From: Actinomycetes bacterium | GTDB lineage: Bacteria > Actinomycetota > Acidimicrobiia > Acidimicrobiales > RAAP-2 | Assembly: GCA_021791615.1 (NCBI GenBank) | Contig: JAJYWG010000031.1 | Coordinates: forward strand, 1-11,293 | Reading direction: 5' to 3' | DNA: 11,293 bases | Part shown: positions 1 through 6,190 of the stretch, piece after piece | Position numbering within the stretch: the first letter of the stretch is position 1 | How the letters are laid out: each line of letters opens with the position of its first letter | Translations under genes and position numbers: made by a program | Notes under the pieces: model-generated | What the model was told of the DNA's origin: nothing | The model's database searches: none | Seen by the model: only the letters and a program-made list of their open reading frames with translations

Positions 1-36
1 GAGCTCGTCGGAGAGGAGGTGATCGCCAAGAGCTGA
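1..36 (+). CDS. Possible 3' end of an upstream gene, cut by the window edge
   Basis: The first frame reads ELVGEEVIAKS and then a TGA at 34-36. It is too short to identify. The charged, ordinary composition would suit the C-terminus of a protein starting outside the window, but an open stretch of 11 codons is weak evidence. Chance is a real alternative. Confidence 0.2.
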   Translation, partial: ELVGEEVIAKS

Positions 37-118
37 TCTACACTCCAACCAGCTCGCGCCGCCCCGGGGCCAACTGGGGAATTTCGGTGATCGACTCTGG
101 GGAAGTTCCGCGATCCGC

Positions 119-338
119 GACAAGGCTGCCCTTGGTCGGCTGGGACTGCCGGTCGATTTCATCGCCTCGTCGGCCCGTTGGGGTGTCGATAAGCCCTCGC
201 CGGCGTTCTTCGACCGCGTCAGCACCGAGGTGGGACTGCGCCCGGAGCAGGTTGCCTACGTTGGGGACCGCCTCGATAATGACGTGCTCCCCGCCAAGGC
301 GGCGGGCATGTTCGCCGTGTTCATACGTCGGGGACCCT
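119..338 (+). pseudogene. HAD-superfamily hydrolase, 5' fragment (interrupted by the IS3 element)
   Basis: This reading frame encodes the C-terminal half of a haloacid dehalogenase-like hydrolase. It contains LGLPVDFIASSARWGVDKPS, where the Lys is the expected motif III residue, then VAYVGDRLDNDV, the motif IV acidic loop that binds magnesium, then AAGMFAVFIRRGP. The coding match fades upstream of about position 119. The N-terminal nucleophile motif DxD is absent, and the frame meets a stop at 20-22, so the 5' part is missing or decayed. At 338 the frame runs into the IS3 element, and it resumes at 8542. Joining 338 to 8542 restores RRGPWGHLHAHRAEAA, which continues smoothly to a stop at 8646. 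The substrate cannot be predicted. The gene is dead twice over: truncated at the 5' end and split by mobile DNA. Confidence 0.82.
336..338. repeat. Target-site duplication of the IS3 element, left copy (CCT)
   Basis: CCT directly precedes the left terminal inverted repeat (TGGAACTGCCTGGG...) and recurs directly after the right one at 8539-8541. Three-base duplications are usual for IS3-family insertions. Deleting the IS with one CCT restores the HAD frame, which independently supports these boundaries. Confidence 0.85.
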
Positions 339-366
339 TGGAACTGCCTGGGTCTTGCGGAGACTC
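339..366. repeat. IS3 terminal inverted repeat, left (orfB-distal) end
   Basis: This 28-bp end starts TGGAACTGCCTGGG and finishes GCGGAGACTC. Compared with the complement of 8511-8538 (TGAATCGGCCTGGG...GCGGAGACTC) the mismatches are three near the outer end and a block of four in the middle. The TG start and GGAGACTC end fit IS3-family termini from high-GC bacteria. Confidence 0.85.
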
Positions 367-380
367 TTCCGCTTTGATCC

Positions 381-715
381 TCACGCCACCGCGGCGTGAG
401 AACGACGATCGTAGTAGGTGGTCTCGACTTCACCCGGAGTGCGGTATGTGAGCTCACCGTGGAGCCGTTGCTCGTTGAACCAGTCGACCCATGCGCAGAT
501 CGCGACCTCGAGGTCTGTGAGGCTCTTCCACGGTCCGCCGTTGCTCTCGAGTGCGGCAGGGTTGCGCAAGAGCTCGGTCTTGAAGAGGCCGTTCATGGTT
601 TCTGCTAGTGCATTGTCATAACTTGTCGCCACGGTGCCGATGGAAGGTGCGGCGCCGATCTGTGTGAGTCGGTCGGTGTAGGCGACCGACGTGTACTGGG
701 ATCCAGCATCGGAGT
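381..715 (-). pseudogene. IS3 transposase orfB, C-terminal part (catalytic core, second half)
   Basis: This segment encodes the C-terminal third of an IS3-type DDE transposase and ends with TGA at 381-383. After the RIT1 junction the frame reads (D)AGSQYTSVAYTDRL, PSIGTVATSYDNALAE, whose final Glu is the third catalytic residue, then the WVDWFNEQRLHG and YRTPGEVE motifs typical of the integrase-like domain C-terminus. Bases 708-715 are the 8-bp repeat shared with 4177-4184; counted once, the two orfB parts join in frame as CHSD-AGSQYTS. The GTG codon at 632 is an internal Val, not a real start. As a stand-alone fragment it lacks the first Asp and cannot be active. Confidence 0.93.
708..715. 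repeat. RIT1 left core repeat (ATCGGAGT)
   Basis: ATCGGAGT occurs here as the last IS3 bases before RIT1 and again in direct orientation at 4177-4184, the last bases of RIT1 or first bases of the resumed IS. One copy alone rebuilds orfB exactly. The same 8-mer occurs inverted at 734-741. It behaves as an integration core or target duplication and contains the codon for the second catalytic Asp of the transposase. Confidence 0.88.
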
Positions 716-741
716 TCAGCCGAATTCGGCTGAACTCCGAT
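708..741. repeat. 34-bp perfect palindrome at the RIT1 left end
   Basis: The core ATCGGAGT is followed by the 18-bp spacer TCAGCCGAATTCGGCTGA and the inverted core ACTCCGAT. The whole is a perfect 34-bp inverted repeat with no loop, centred on GAATTC (722-727). It can be read as two 14-bp inverted arms around a 6-bp centre, a size and symmetry seen in tyrosine-recombinase core sites. RIT2 has the equivalent structure at 4810-4843 with different arms. The right end of RIT1 lacks the spacer. Confidence 0.88.
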
Positions 742-824
742 TATGCCGAGCCTTGCGTTAAGCCGAGGAATCGCGTCCTGACCTGCTTGGGAGCGGTCGC
801 CTGACCGATTCCTCGGTTTAACGA
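734..824. repeat. RIT1 terminal inverted repeat, left
   Basis: This 91-bp repeat is matched on the opposite strand by 4094-4184 with one difference (CGGTTTAA here, CGGCTTAA at the right). It contains an internal inverted pair, CGTTAAGCCGAGGAATCG at 756-773 and its complement at 806-823, with 32 bases between, and the outer motif TTATGCCGAG at 741-750. TTAWGCCGAG-like sequences therefore occur three times, probably as recombinase binding sites (inference). Confidence 0.93.
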
Positions 825-867
825 TCCGGTGGCTCGTCGCTACCGTCCGCCGTATCCAGATGCCCTT

Positions 868-878
868 GAGGAGAGGAG
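868..878 (+). promoter_or_regulatory. Shine-Dalgarno region of RIT1 ritA, inside a possible hairpin loop
   Basis: GAGGAGAGGAG lies 6 bases before the ATG at 885 and fixes that start. Flanking it, CGTATCC (851-857) can pair with GGATACG (887-893) and ACCGT (842-846) with ACGGT (894-898), leaving the Shine-Dalgarno sequence in a loop of about 29 bases and the start codon at the stem base. This could weaken initiation, but the stem is interrupted and the effect is unproven. Confidence 0.6.
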
Positions 879-884
879 ACGGCC

Positions 885-2096
885 ATGGATACGACGGTCA
901 CGAGAATCGGGTCGGTTGTTGTCGCCGAGTTGCGCGCTGCTGGCTACATGGACTCGACGATCGCTCAGTACGAGAAGACGATCAGGGCGTTGACGCGCTT
1001 CGCTGAGGAGAGTGACGGCGTGTACACGCCCGAACTCGGTGCACAGTTCGCCGGGATGACGGTCAGCCCGCGCACTGGCAGGTTCAGTGCGCAGCGCAGG
1101 TTCGACTACGGCCGGCTGGTGAGCGTGTTCGACGCCTACCTGAGGAGTGGCCGCGTGGATCTGTCGTGCTCCAAGCGCGGGGGCGGGGGCGTGAGGCCGG
1201 CCTCGAGCGAGCTGAGCGCGCTGGCCAGCGCGTGGGAGGCCGAGATGGATGGTCGTGTGCTGGCGCCGGCCACCCGTGACGCCTATGGCCGGATCTCCCG
1301 GGCCTACCTGGTGTTCTTGGAGTCACGCGGGGTCCGCTGTCTCGATGACGCCGATGGGGCCAGCGTGCTGGCGTTCCTCGAGTCACTGTCCACCAGGTGG
1401 GCGAAGTCCTCGTTGTTCTGGGTGGTGTCGAACTTCCGCCCGTTCTTGAGGTTCACTTCCCGCACCGACCTTCTCGACGCGTGTGGGCTGGCCGGTGTGA
1501 AACGCTCCCACAAGATCCTGCCAGTTCTTTGCGACGACGATGAACGCCTGGTCGTGCAGGCATGCGCGTCGGGAGCGGTCAGCTCCCGAGACGCGTCCAT
1601 CACCTTGCTCGCGTTGACGACGGGGCTTCGCGCGTGCGACATCGTCCACCTGCGCCTGGCGGACATCGATTGGCGCGTACAAACCGCCGAGATCGTCCAG
1701 CAGAAGACGCACAACCCGCTGACCGTGCCGTTGACCAATCTGGTGACGAGCAGGCTCGCCGACTATGTCCTCGACGACAGGCCCGACTCACCCGATGACC
1801 ACGTGTTCTTGCGATCCGTAGCCCCCCACCGCGCGCTTCGAGATCACGCGTCGATCTACTGGTTGATCGCGCAGGTCTTCTCTGCGGCTGGGGTTGTGAA
1901 CGTGAAGGCAGGTACTCGCCTGTTGCGCCACAATGCCGCGTCGCGCCTGCTGCGCGCTGGGGTCCCGTTGCCGACGGTCTCGGCGGTCCTTGGGCACGCG
2001 AGCCCCGAATCGACGGACCTCTACATGAGCGTCGACCGGGACCGTCTGCTCGAGTGCGTGCTCGATGTCCCGATGCCCAAGGACACGCGGCCATGA
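885..2096 (+). CDS. ritA: RIT1 first tyrosine recombinase (RitA), 403 aa
   Basis: This phage-integrase-family recombinase is expected to cut and rejoin element ends through a 3'-phosphotyrosine intermediate. The N-terminal half (about 1-200) is a two-part SAM-like DNA-binding region; the catalytic domain covers about 210-395. Visible catalytic residues are Arg249 (TTGLRACD), Lys274 (QQKTHN), Arg348 (RLLRHN), His371 (VLGHASP) and Tyr380 (TDLYMS). The first His of the HxxR box is replaced by Arg345, unlike the RIT2 counterpart, which reads HRLR. The ATG at 885 is supported by a strong Shine-Dalgarno sequence 6 bases upstream. The gene lies 60 bases inside the left repeat, and its stop overlaps the ritB start. 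The assignment as RitA rests on gene order and domain content. Confidence 0.93.
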   Translation: MDTTVTRIGSVVVAELRAAGYMDSTIAQYEKTIRALTRFAEESDGVYTPELGAQFAGMTVSPRTGRFSAQRRFDYGRLVSVFDAYLRSGRVDLSCSKRGGGGVRPASSELSALASAWEAEMDGRVLAPATRDAYGRISRAYLVFLESRGVRCLDDADGASVLAFLESLSTRWAKSSLFWVVSNFRPFLRFTSRTDLLDACGLAGVKRSHKILPVLCDDDERLVVQACASGAVSSRDASITLLALTTGLRACDIVHLRLADIDWRVQTAEIVQQKTHNPLTVPLTNLVTSRLADYVLDDRPDSPDDHVFLRSVAPHRALRDHASIYWLIAQVFSAAGVVNVKAGTRLLRHNAASRLLRAGVPLPTVSAVLGHASPESTDLYMSVDRDRLLECVLDVPMPKDTRP

Positions 2097-3049
2097 GTGC
2101 CCACGGCTTCACCAGCGCGTTTGGCCCAGAGCTCGACGCCTATCTCGTGTTCAAAGAGAAGATGGGCTTCTACGGCAGCTCCCGGATCTCGTATCTGAAG
2201 AGGTTCGACGCGTACTGCAGTGCGCACGGCCGGACCTCCTTTGACCGCGACACTGTCGAAGGATGGGTCATCGACCAGCTGACCCGATCGGGCCGCTACC
2301 GGTCATGGATGTCCTACATCCGCGACGTCGGCCGGTGGCTCCGGGTCCACGGGCACGAAGACGCCTACGTCCTCTCGGACCGCTGGAAGGCCGAGTGCGT
2401 GCCGGCCCACCCCTACCTGCTGAGCAGTCACGAGATCGAGGCGTTCTTCGCTGCCGCGGCAACACTGCACGCTGAGTCCCCGTGGCAGTGGCAGGCGATG
2501 GCGTTCTTCACCCTGATGCACTCCTGTGGGCTGCGGACCGGGGAAGCCCGCCTGCTGACGCCTGGACATGTGCACCTTCGTGACCAGATCCTCGACGTCG
2601 TGTCCTCCAAGGGCAACCGTTCGCGCCGGCTGCCGATGACCGCCGAGGTGACCGAAGTCCTGGCCGGCTGCGACCGGGCATCGAGGGCACGGTTCGGCCC
2701 GTCGCGGCGCACGTTCTTCGTCGGCGCAACCGGCAACCAGGTCACCGCAGCGGCGGTCGGGATCATCTTTCGCCGCATCTGGGACGCGGCTGGTCTCTTG
2801 CGCCCGCTGGGTGGCCAGGATCCGAGACCCTATGACTTCCGGCACCACTTCGCCTACGCGAACGTCGAACGCTGGGCGAGAGGGGGCAAAGACGTTACCG
2901 CGATGCTGCCCTACCTGGCGCGCTACATGGGGCACGCAAGCATCGAGTCGAGCTACTACTACATCCACACCTCGCCGGACTTTCTGGATGCCTACGCCGA
3001 CATCACCGCCGAGAGCCAATCGCTGCTGCCCGAGGTCGGGTTCGCATGA
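2093..3049 (+). CDS. ritB: RIT1 second tyrosine recombinase (RitB), 318 aa
   Basis: This is the middle recombinase of the trio. The frame is open from 2054, but the best start is the ATG at 2093, whose ATGA overlaps the ritA stop; the third gene starts the same way. The N-terminal domain (about 8-95) includes KEKMGFYGSSRISYLKRF. The catalytic domain has Arg148 (SCGLRTGE), Lys173 (SSKGNRSR), Arg250 (YDFRHHF), His281 (YMGHASIE) and Tyr290 (SSYYYIH). The HxxR His is Tyr247. The RIT2 RitB also lacks this His (Ala242), so the loss is a shared trait of the middle gene rather than a random defect. Translation is probably coupled to ritA. Its separate role in transposition is unknown from sequence. 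Confidence 0.92.
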   Translation: MSAHGFTSAFGPELDAYLVFKEKMGFYGSSRISYLKRFDAYCSAHGRTSFDRDTVEGWVIDQLTRSGRYRSWMSYIRDVGRWLRVHGHEDAYVLSDRWKAECVPAHPYLLSSHEIEAFFAAAATLHAESPWQWQAMAFFTLMHSCGLRTGEARLLTPGHVHLRDQILDVVSSKGNRSRRLPMTAEVTEVLAGCDRASRARFGPSRRTFFVGATGNQVTAAAVGIIFRRIWDAAGLLRPLGGQDPRPYDFRHHFAYANVERWARGGKDVTAMLPYLARYMGHASIESSYYYIHTSPDFLDAYADITAESQSLLPEVGFA

Positions 3050-4086
3050 CGCGCGACCGACCCACCGCCGCCTCGGACTTCTACGCCTTGGCCAGAAGCT
3101 ACCTGCACACCTACCTGCCCACGGTGCAGCGACGCTCACCCAAGACGATCGAGGCCTACCGGATCAGCCTGGAGTGCTTCCTCGCCTATCTCGCCGAGAC
3201 CGAGGGCATCGAACGCTCCCACGTGACCTTCGAGCACCTGGGGCGTGACCACCTCAAAGGTTGGCTGACCTGGATGATCGACCAGCGGCACTACGCTCCG
3301 GCGACTGTCGCGCTGCGACTCAGCACCATGAGAGCGTTCCTCACGTACTGCAGCGCCGAAGACATCACTCTCGTCGCGCTCAGCCAGGCAGCCAACGCCC
3401 TACGAGCACCAGCGAGCCCGAGGAAGCCGATCGAGTACCTCACCGGACCCGAGACCCGAGCCGTGCTCGCCGCCTTCAGCGGTCGAACTCCGAAGTCACG
3501 TAGGAACCGGATGCTGCTGATCCTGCTCTACGACACGGCGGCCCGCGTCGGCGAGGTCACCACCCTGACGCTTGGTGACCTCTGTCTGAGCACGCCTGGC
3601 CACGTGAGGCTCACCGGCAAGCGCGACAAGACCCGCGTCGTCCCACTGACCGAAAAGACGATCGCGCACCTTCGTGTCTACCTCGGCGAGTTCCACCCGG
3701 ACACTCCCACGCTGCCGGTGACGCGGCCGCTGTTCTACAGCCCGCACCATGGCACGCCGACCCGTCTATCGACCGACACCGTCGCAGCCGTGCTCACACG
3801 TGCCGCCACCGCTGCGCGCCGAACCTGCCCCTCGGTGCCCGAGAACATCCACTGTCACACGTTGCGCAAGACCAAGGCCATGGATCTCTACCAGCAAGGC
3901 GTCCCCTTGCCGATCATCATGCGCCTGCTCGGCCACGACAACATGTCGACCACGGCGGCGTTCTACGCGTTCGCGACTCTCGACATGATGCGCCAAGCCG
4001 TCAACGCAGCTACCCCAGCGATCGGCTCTCCAGCTGCGCCACCAATCAGCGACGACAAGCTCCAGGCCCTCTACAGCCTCCGATAG
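3046..4086 (+). CDS. ritC: RIT1 third tyrosine recombinase (RitC), 346 aa
   Basis: This is the last gene of the trio, starting at an ATG within ATGA that overlaps the ritB stop. The N-terminal SAM-like domain (about 10-110) contains VQRRSPKTIEAYRISLECFL. The catalytic domain shows Arg167 (TAARVGE), GKRDKTR with Lys192 and Lys195, His271-Thr-Leu-Arg274 (HTLRKTK, with Lys275 where His is common), and His297 (LLGHDNM). The expected nucleophile position nine residues after His297 is Phe306, with Tyr307 one residue later (AAFYAF), so the His-Tyr spacing is one longer than in the other five recombinases here. Tyr307 is the probable nucleophile. The stop at 4084-4086 is 7 bases from the right inverted repeat, so nothing else is carried. 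Confidence 0.93.
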   Translation: MTRDRPTAASDFYALARSYLHTYLPTVQRRSPKTIEAYRISLECFLAYLAETEGIERSHVTFEHLGRDHLKGWLTWMIDQRHYAPATVALRLSTMRAFLTYCSAEDITLVALSQAANALRAPASPRKPIEYLTGPETRAVLAAFSGRTPKSRRNRMLLILLYDTAARVGEVTTLTLGDLCLSTPGHVRLTGKRDKTRVVPLTEKTIAHLRVYLGEFHPDTPTLPVTRPLFYSPHHGTPTRLSTDTVAAVLTRAATAARRTCPSVPENIHCHTLRKTKAMDLYQQGVPLPIIMRLLGHDNMSTTAAFYAFATLDMMRQAVNAATPAIGSPAAPPISDDKLQALYSLR

Positions 4087-4093
4087 CGTCCCG

Positions 4094-4184
4094 TCGTTAA
4101 GCCGAGGAATCGGTCAGGCGACCGCTCCCAAGCAGGTCAGGACGCGATTCCTCGGCTTAACGCAAGGCTCGGCATAATCGGAGT
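4094..4184. repeat. RIT1 terminal inverted repeat, right
   Basis: This is the 91-bp partner of 734-824 with one mismatch. The internal inverted pair CGTTAAGCCGAGGAATCG (4095-4112) and its complement (4145-4162) is perfect here. The outer end reads GGCATA and then the core ATCGGAGT, without the GAATTC-centred spacer found at the left end. Confidence 0.93.
4177..4184. repeat. RIT1 right core repeat (ATCGGAGT)
   Basis: This is the direct copy of 708-715. It adjoins CATA at the RIT1 right end on one side and resumed IS3 sequence (GGCACACGAG) on the other. It can be assigned either to the element or to the target. Confidence 0.88.
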
Positions 4185-4809
4185 GGCACACGAGGCCGGT
4201 GAGGTCGACGTTGCGCCTGACCCACGCCGCCATGTTGAGTGCATCGAGCACGAGCGCCTGGCTCATCGAACGCGAGGCCTTCCAGCCGACGATCCGGCGG
4301 CTGAAGCAGTCGATCACGAAGGCGACGTAGACGACGCCGGACCACGTGGCGCAGTAGGTGAAGTCGCAGACCCACTTCATATTTGGTGCGGTCGCGCTGA
4401 AGTCGCGCTTCAAGCGGTCGGGAGCGCGCAGAGCTGCCTTGTCAGCGTGGGTCGTGAAGCGCTTCACATCCCTTCTGGCGCCACGGATCCCAAGCTGGCG
4501 CATGAGACGGGCCACCTGGTCCCGCCCGACGTCGTGGCCGGCCCTGCGGACCGCCTCGGTGAGCTTGTGACGCCCGTAGATCGAGTAGTTGGCCACCCAC
4601 AGTGCCAGGAGGATCGGCAGGAGCAGCGCGTCGCTGAGCGCCCGGGCAGACGGTGGCCGGGACTTGTGCGAGTAGTAGGTGGAGGGGGCGACCTCGAGCA
4701 CGTCGAGGATCGGCTCGACCCCCCATCGACGCCCACCGGTTGTTGTGTCCCGGTGGGCGTCGACGAAGGTGACTACCTCTTCGACTGGCGGTCGAGCTCC
4801 GCCCCGAAG
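4177..4809 (-). pseudogene. IS3 transposase orfB, N-terminal and middle part
   Basis: This 211-codon segment encodes the start of the IS3 transposase: VEEVVTFVDAHRD, GVEPILDVLEVAPSTYYSHK, the HTH_21-like stretch YSIYGRHKLTEAVRRAGHDV with RLMRQLGIRGARR, then the integrase core with the first catalytic Asp (MKWVCDFTY) and the second Asp (LVCHSD) at the RIT1 junction. Beyond it the frame runs into RIT1 repeat and stops at 4114. There is no credible ATG or GTG near the 5' end, and the frame is -1 relative to orfA, so translation as an OrfAB fusion by frameshifting is likely (family knowledge). The restored 3' end of orfA (AELDRQSKR, stop at 4773-4775) overlaps its first codons. Confidence 0.93.
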
Positions 4810-4817
4810 AAACTTGC
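4810..4817. repeat. RIT2 left core repeat (AAACTTGC)
   Basis: AAACTTGC ends the IS3 middle segment here and recurs in direct orientation at 8192-8199 where the IS resumes. It is also inverted at 4836-4843. One copy restores orfA as AAASFFGAELDR. It is unrelated to the RIT1 core ATCGGAGT. Confidence 0.88.
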
Positions 4818-4843
4818 TATGCGGAATTCGACATAGCAAGTTT
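4810..4843. repeat. 34-bp near-perfect palindrome at the RIT2 left end
   Basis: The layout matches RIT1 exactly: core AAACTTGC, an 18-bp spacer TATGCGGAATTCGACATA centred on GAATTC (4824-4829), and inverted core GCAAGTTT. Only two of the 17 base pairs are mismatched. The arms are unrelated in sequence to those of RIT1, so the conserved features are the lengths, the symmetry and the GAATTC centre. Confidence 0.87.
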
Positions 4844-4937
4844 TATGTGGACCGCGCGGTTATGCCGACTGCCGGCGTGAGCGGCCACGTCCGTCCTGGT
4901 CCGGGCGACGGCAAGTGAGAAGCGAATCGGCATAATC
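4836..4937. repeat. RIT2 terminal inverted repeat, left
   Basis: This 102-bp repeat is perfectly matched by the complement of 8098-8199. After the inverted core it starts TATGTGGACC. An outer motif GGACCGCGCGGTTATGCCGA (4849-4868) faces an inner, imperfect inverted copy TCGGCATAATCGCGGTCC (4927-4944), paralleling the paired sites inside the RIT1 repeat. These are probable recombinase binding sites by inference. Confidence 0.94.
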
Positions 4938-4955
4938 GCGGTCCTTCGGCCGATG

Positions 4956-4984
4956 CTCCTCCCCTCGATCCGAGAGGGAGGAGG
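4956..4984 (+). promoter_or_regulatory. Hairpin that can sequester the RIT2 ritA Shine-Dalgarno sequence
   Basis: CTCCTCCCCTCG (4956-4967) can pair with CGAGAGGGAGGAG (4971-4983) around the loop ATC, leaving one bulged A. The 3' strand contains the Shine-Dalgarno sequence GGGAGGAGG (4976-4984), which lies 6 bases before the ATG at 4991. As drawn, the ribosome-binding site would be almost fully paired, which should hold translation of ritA and the coupled ritB and ritC low. The pairing is seen; the regulatory effect is inferred. Confidence 0.7.
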
Positions 4985-4990
4985 CATCCC

Positions 4991-6190
4991 ATGCCGAAAG
5001 TCGAAGAAGGTCCGACCGGGCTGGCGGAGCATGTTCGTGGCTATCACGCCCATCTGCTCGGGCTCGGCTATTCCCGGTCGGCCGCCAAGAAGCACCGCCA
5101 GCTCGTCGTCCACCTGAGCGAGTGGATGGAACGCTACGACGTCGCCGTCCAGGACTTGACGGCGGCAGCGACCGAAGGCTTCTTCCGTGCGCGCCGGGCA
5201 CACGGCACGCCCAACCTGCGGACCCCACGCTCGCTCGACCCGCTGCTCGCGTACCTGCGGGATCGTGGGATCGTCGCCAGTCCGGTTCCGGCGGTGCCGT
5301 CCGACCCGGTCGGATGGTTCCTCGCCCGCTACCGGCGCTATCTCCTCGAAGAACGCGGCGTCGTCGAGGGGACGGCCCACTTCTACGTGTACATTGCCCG
5401 GCTGTTCGCAGAGGGGCAGCGCAGTGACGACGGCCTGGACTGGTCGACGCTTCGTGCCGGTGAGGTCACCAGCTTCGCCGCACGCACGTGTGCCGGTCGC
5501 AGCCTGTCGTCCGCTCGCCAGGTGGTCTCCGCCCTGCGCAGCGTCCTGCGGTTCTTGGCGATGGAGGGCCTCTGTGCGGTGCGCCTCGACCAGGCGGTCC
5601 TGTCGGTCGCCGGCAGCGCCTCCTCGCTTCCCCGGGGGATCGGTTCGGCCGACGTCGAGAAACTGGTGGCGGCGTGTGCAGGCAGGAGGGCCATCGAACT
5701 GCGCGACCGGGCGATCGTGTTGCTCTTGTGCCGGCTGGGACTTCGTGGCGGGGAGGTGGTCGGCCTGCGCCTCGACGACATCGACTGGCGCTCCGGGGTG
5801 CTCGTCGTGCGGGGCAAGGGTGGCCGGCGAGACCGGCTCCCGGTGTCCGAGGAGGTGGGCGGTGCCCTGGCCGACTATCTGGCGGTCCGGCCGAGCGTCG
5901 AGGACCGGGCGGTCTTCCTCCGCCAGAGCGCCCCCAGGAGGGCACTGGCCGAGACGGGATCGCTGCGCGCCGTCATGGCGCGCGCCTGTGCCAGGGCGGG
6001 GATCGCCTACGTCAACCCACACCGCCTCCGCCACACGGTGGCCACGTCCATGCTTCGCCAGGGGGTCTCCCTCAACGACATCGGCCAGGTGCTCGGCCAT
6101 CAGGCGACGGCGGTCACGGCCACCTACGCCAGCGTCGACCTCGTCACCCTCCGGGCCATCGCCCGACCCTGGCCGGCGGTGCGGCCATGA
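4991..6190 (+). CDS. ritA: RIT2 first tyrosine recombinase (RitA), 399 aa
   Basis: This is a complete phage-integrase-family recombinase with the canonical catalytic set. The N-terminal region (about 10-205) contains two SAM-like segments, LGLGYSRSAAKKHRQ and LARYRRYLLEERGV. The catalytic domain has Arg252 (RLGLRGGE), Lys276 (VRGKGGRR), His344-Arg-Leu-Arg347 (PHRLRHTV), His370 (QVLGHQAT) and Tyr379 (ATYASVD). The ATG at 4991 has a strong Shine-Dalgarno sequence 6 bases upstream, itself inside a hairpin. It is the best-preserved catalytic set of the six recombinases here and a good candidate for a main strand-exchange enzyme of RIT2. The stop overlaps the ritB start. Confidence 0.95.
   Translation: MPKVEEGPTGLAEHVRGYHAHLLGLGYSRSAAKKHRQLVVHLSEWMERYDVAVQDLTAAATEGFFRARRAHGTPNLRTPRSLDPLLAYLRDRGIVASPVPAVPSDPVGWFLARYRRYLLEERGVVEGTAHFYVYIARLFAEGQRSDDGLDWSTLRAGEVTSFAARTCAGRSLSSARQVVSALRSVLRFLAMEGLCAVRLDQAVLSVAGSASSLPRGIGSADVEKLVAACAGRRAIELRDRAIVLLLCRLGLRGGEVVGLRLDDIDWRSGVLVVRGKGGRRDRLPVSEEVGGALADYLAVRPSVEDRAVFLRQSAPRRALAETGSLRAVMARACARAGIAYVNPHRLRHTVATSMLRQGVSLNDIGQVLGHQATAVTATYASVDLVTLRAIARPWPAVRP

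Larger units (their letters stand above)
716..4184 (+). mobile_element. RIT element 1 (three tandem tyrosine recombinases with long terminal inverted repeats)
   Basis: This 3469-bp element lies inside orfB of the IS3 element, in the opposite orientation to the IS. It holds only ritA, ritB and ritC, which overlap by ATGA, and has no cargo. The ends are 91-bp inverted repeats (734-824 and 4094-4184) that differ at one base. Three adjacent tyrosine recombinases with terminal repeats define the 'recombinase in trio' type; Tn554-like transposons are the nearest alternative but have only two such recombinases plus TnpC and usually carry cargo. Removal with one 8-bp core rebuilds the transposase frame. 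A natural definition of the element proper is TATG (742) to CATA (4176), since RIT2 has the same terminal tetranucleotides next to its cores. Confidence 0.92.

Noticed and set aside
734..824. CRISPR-like repeated units in the RIT1 terminal repeat
   Set aside because: The repeated pieces are inverted pairs within a transposon end. There are no regularly spaced direct repeats and no cas genes.
716..4184. Tn554-type transposon (tnpA-tnpB-tnpC)
   Set aside because: Tn554 has two tyrosine recombinases plus a small non-recombinase TnpC and resistance cargo. Here all three genes encode tyrosine recombinases and there is no cargo, which fits RIT elements better.
708..4843. EcoRI linker or assembly artefact at both palindromes (GAATTC centres)
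   Set aside because: The symmetry extends through 34 bp with target-derived arms in both cases, at matching positions in two unrelated elements. A linker would not create inverted copies of the local target. Read coverage should still be checked.
4817..6100. Long open frame of 427 codons on the minus strand opposite RIT2 ritA
   Set aside because: It is the antisense shadow of a GC-rich gene. The plus-strand frame has full recombinase motifs, and the minus translation is low-complexity with no recognisable domain.
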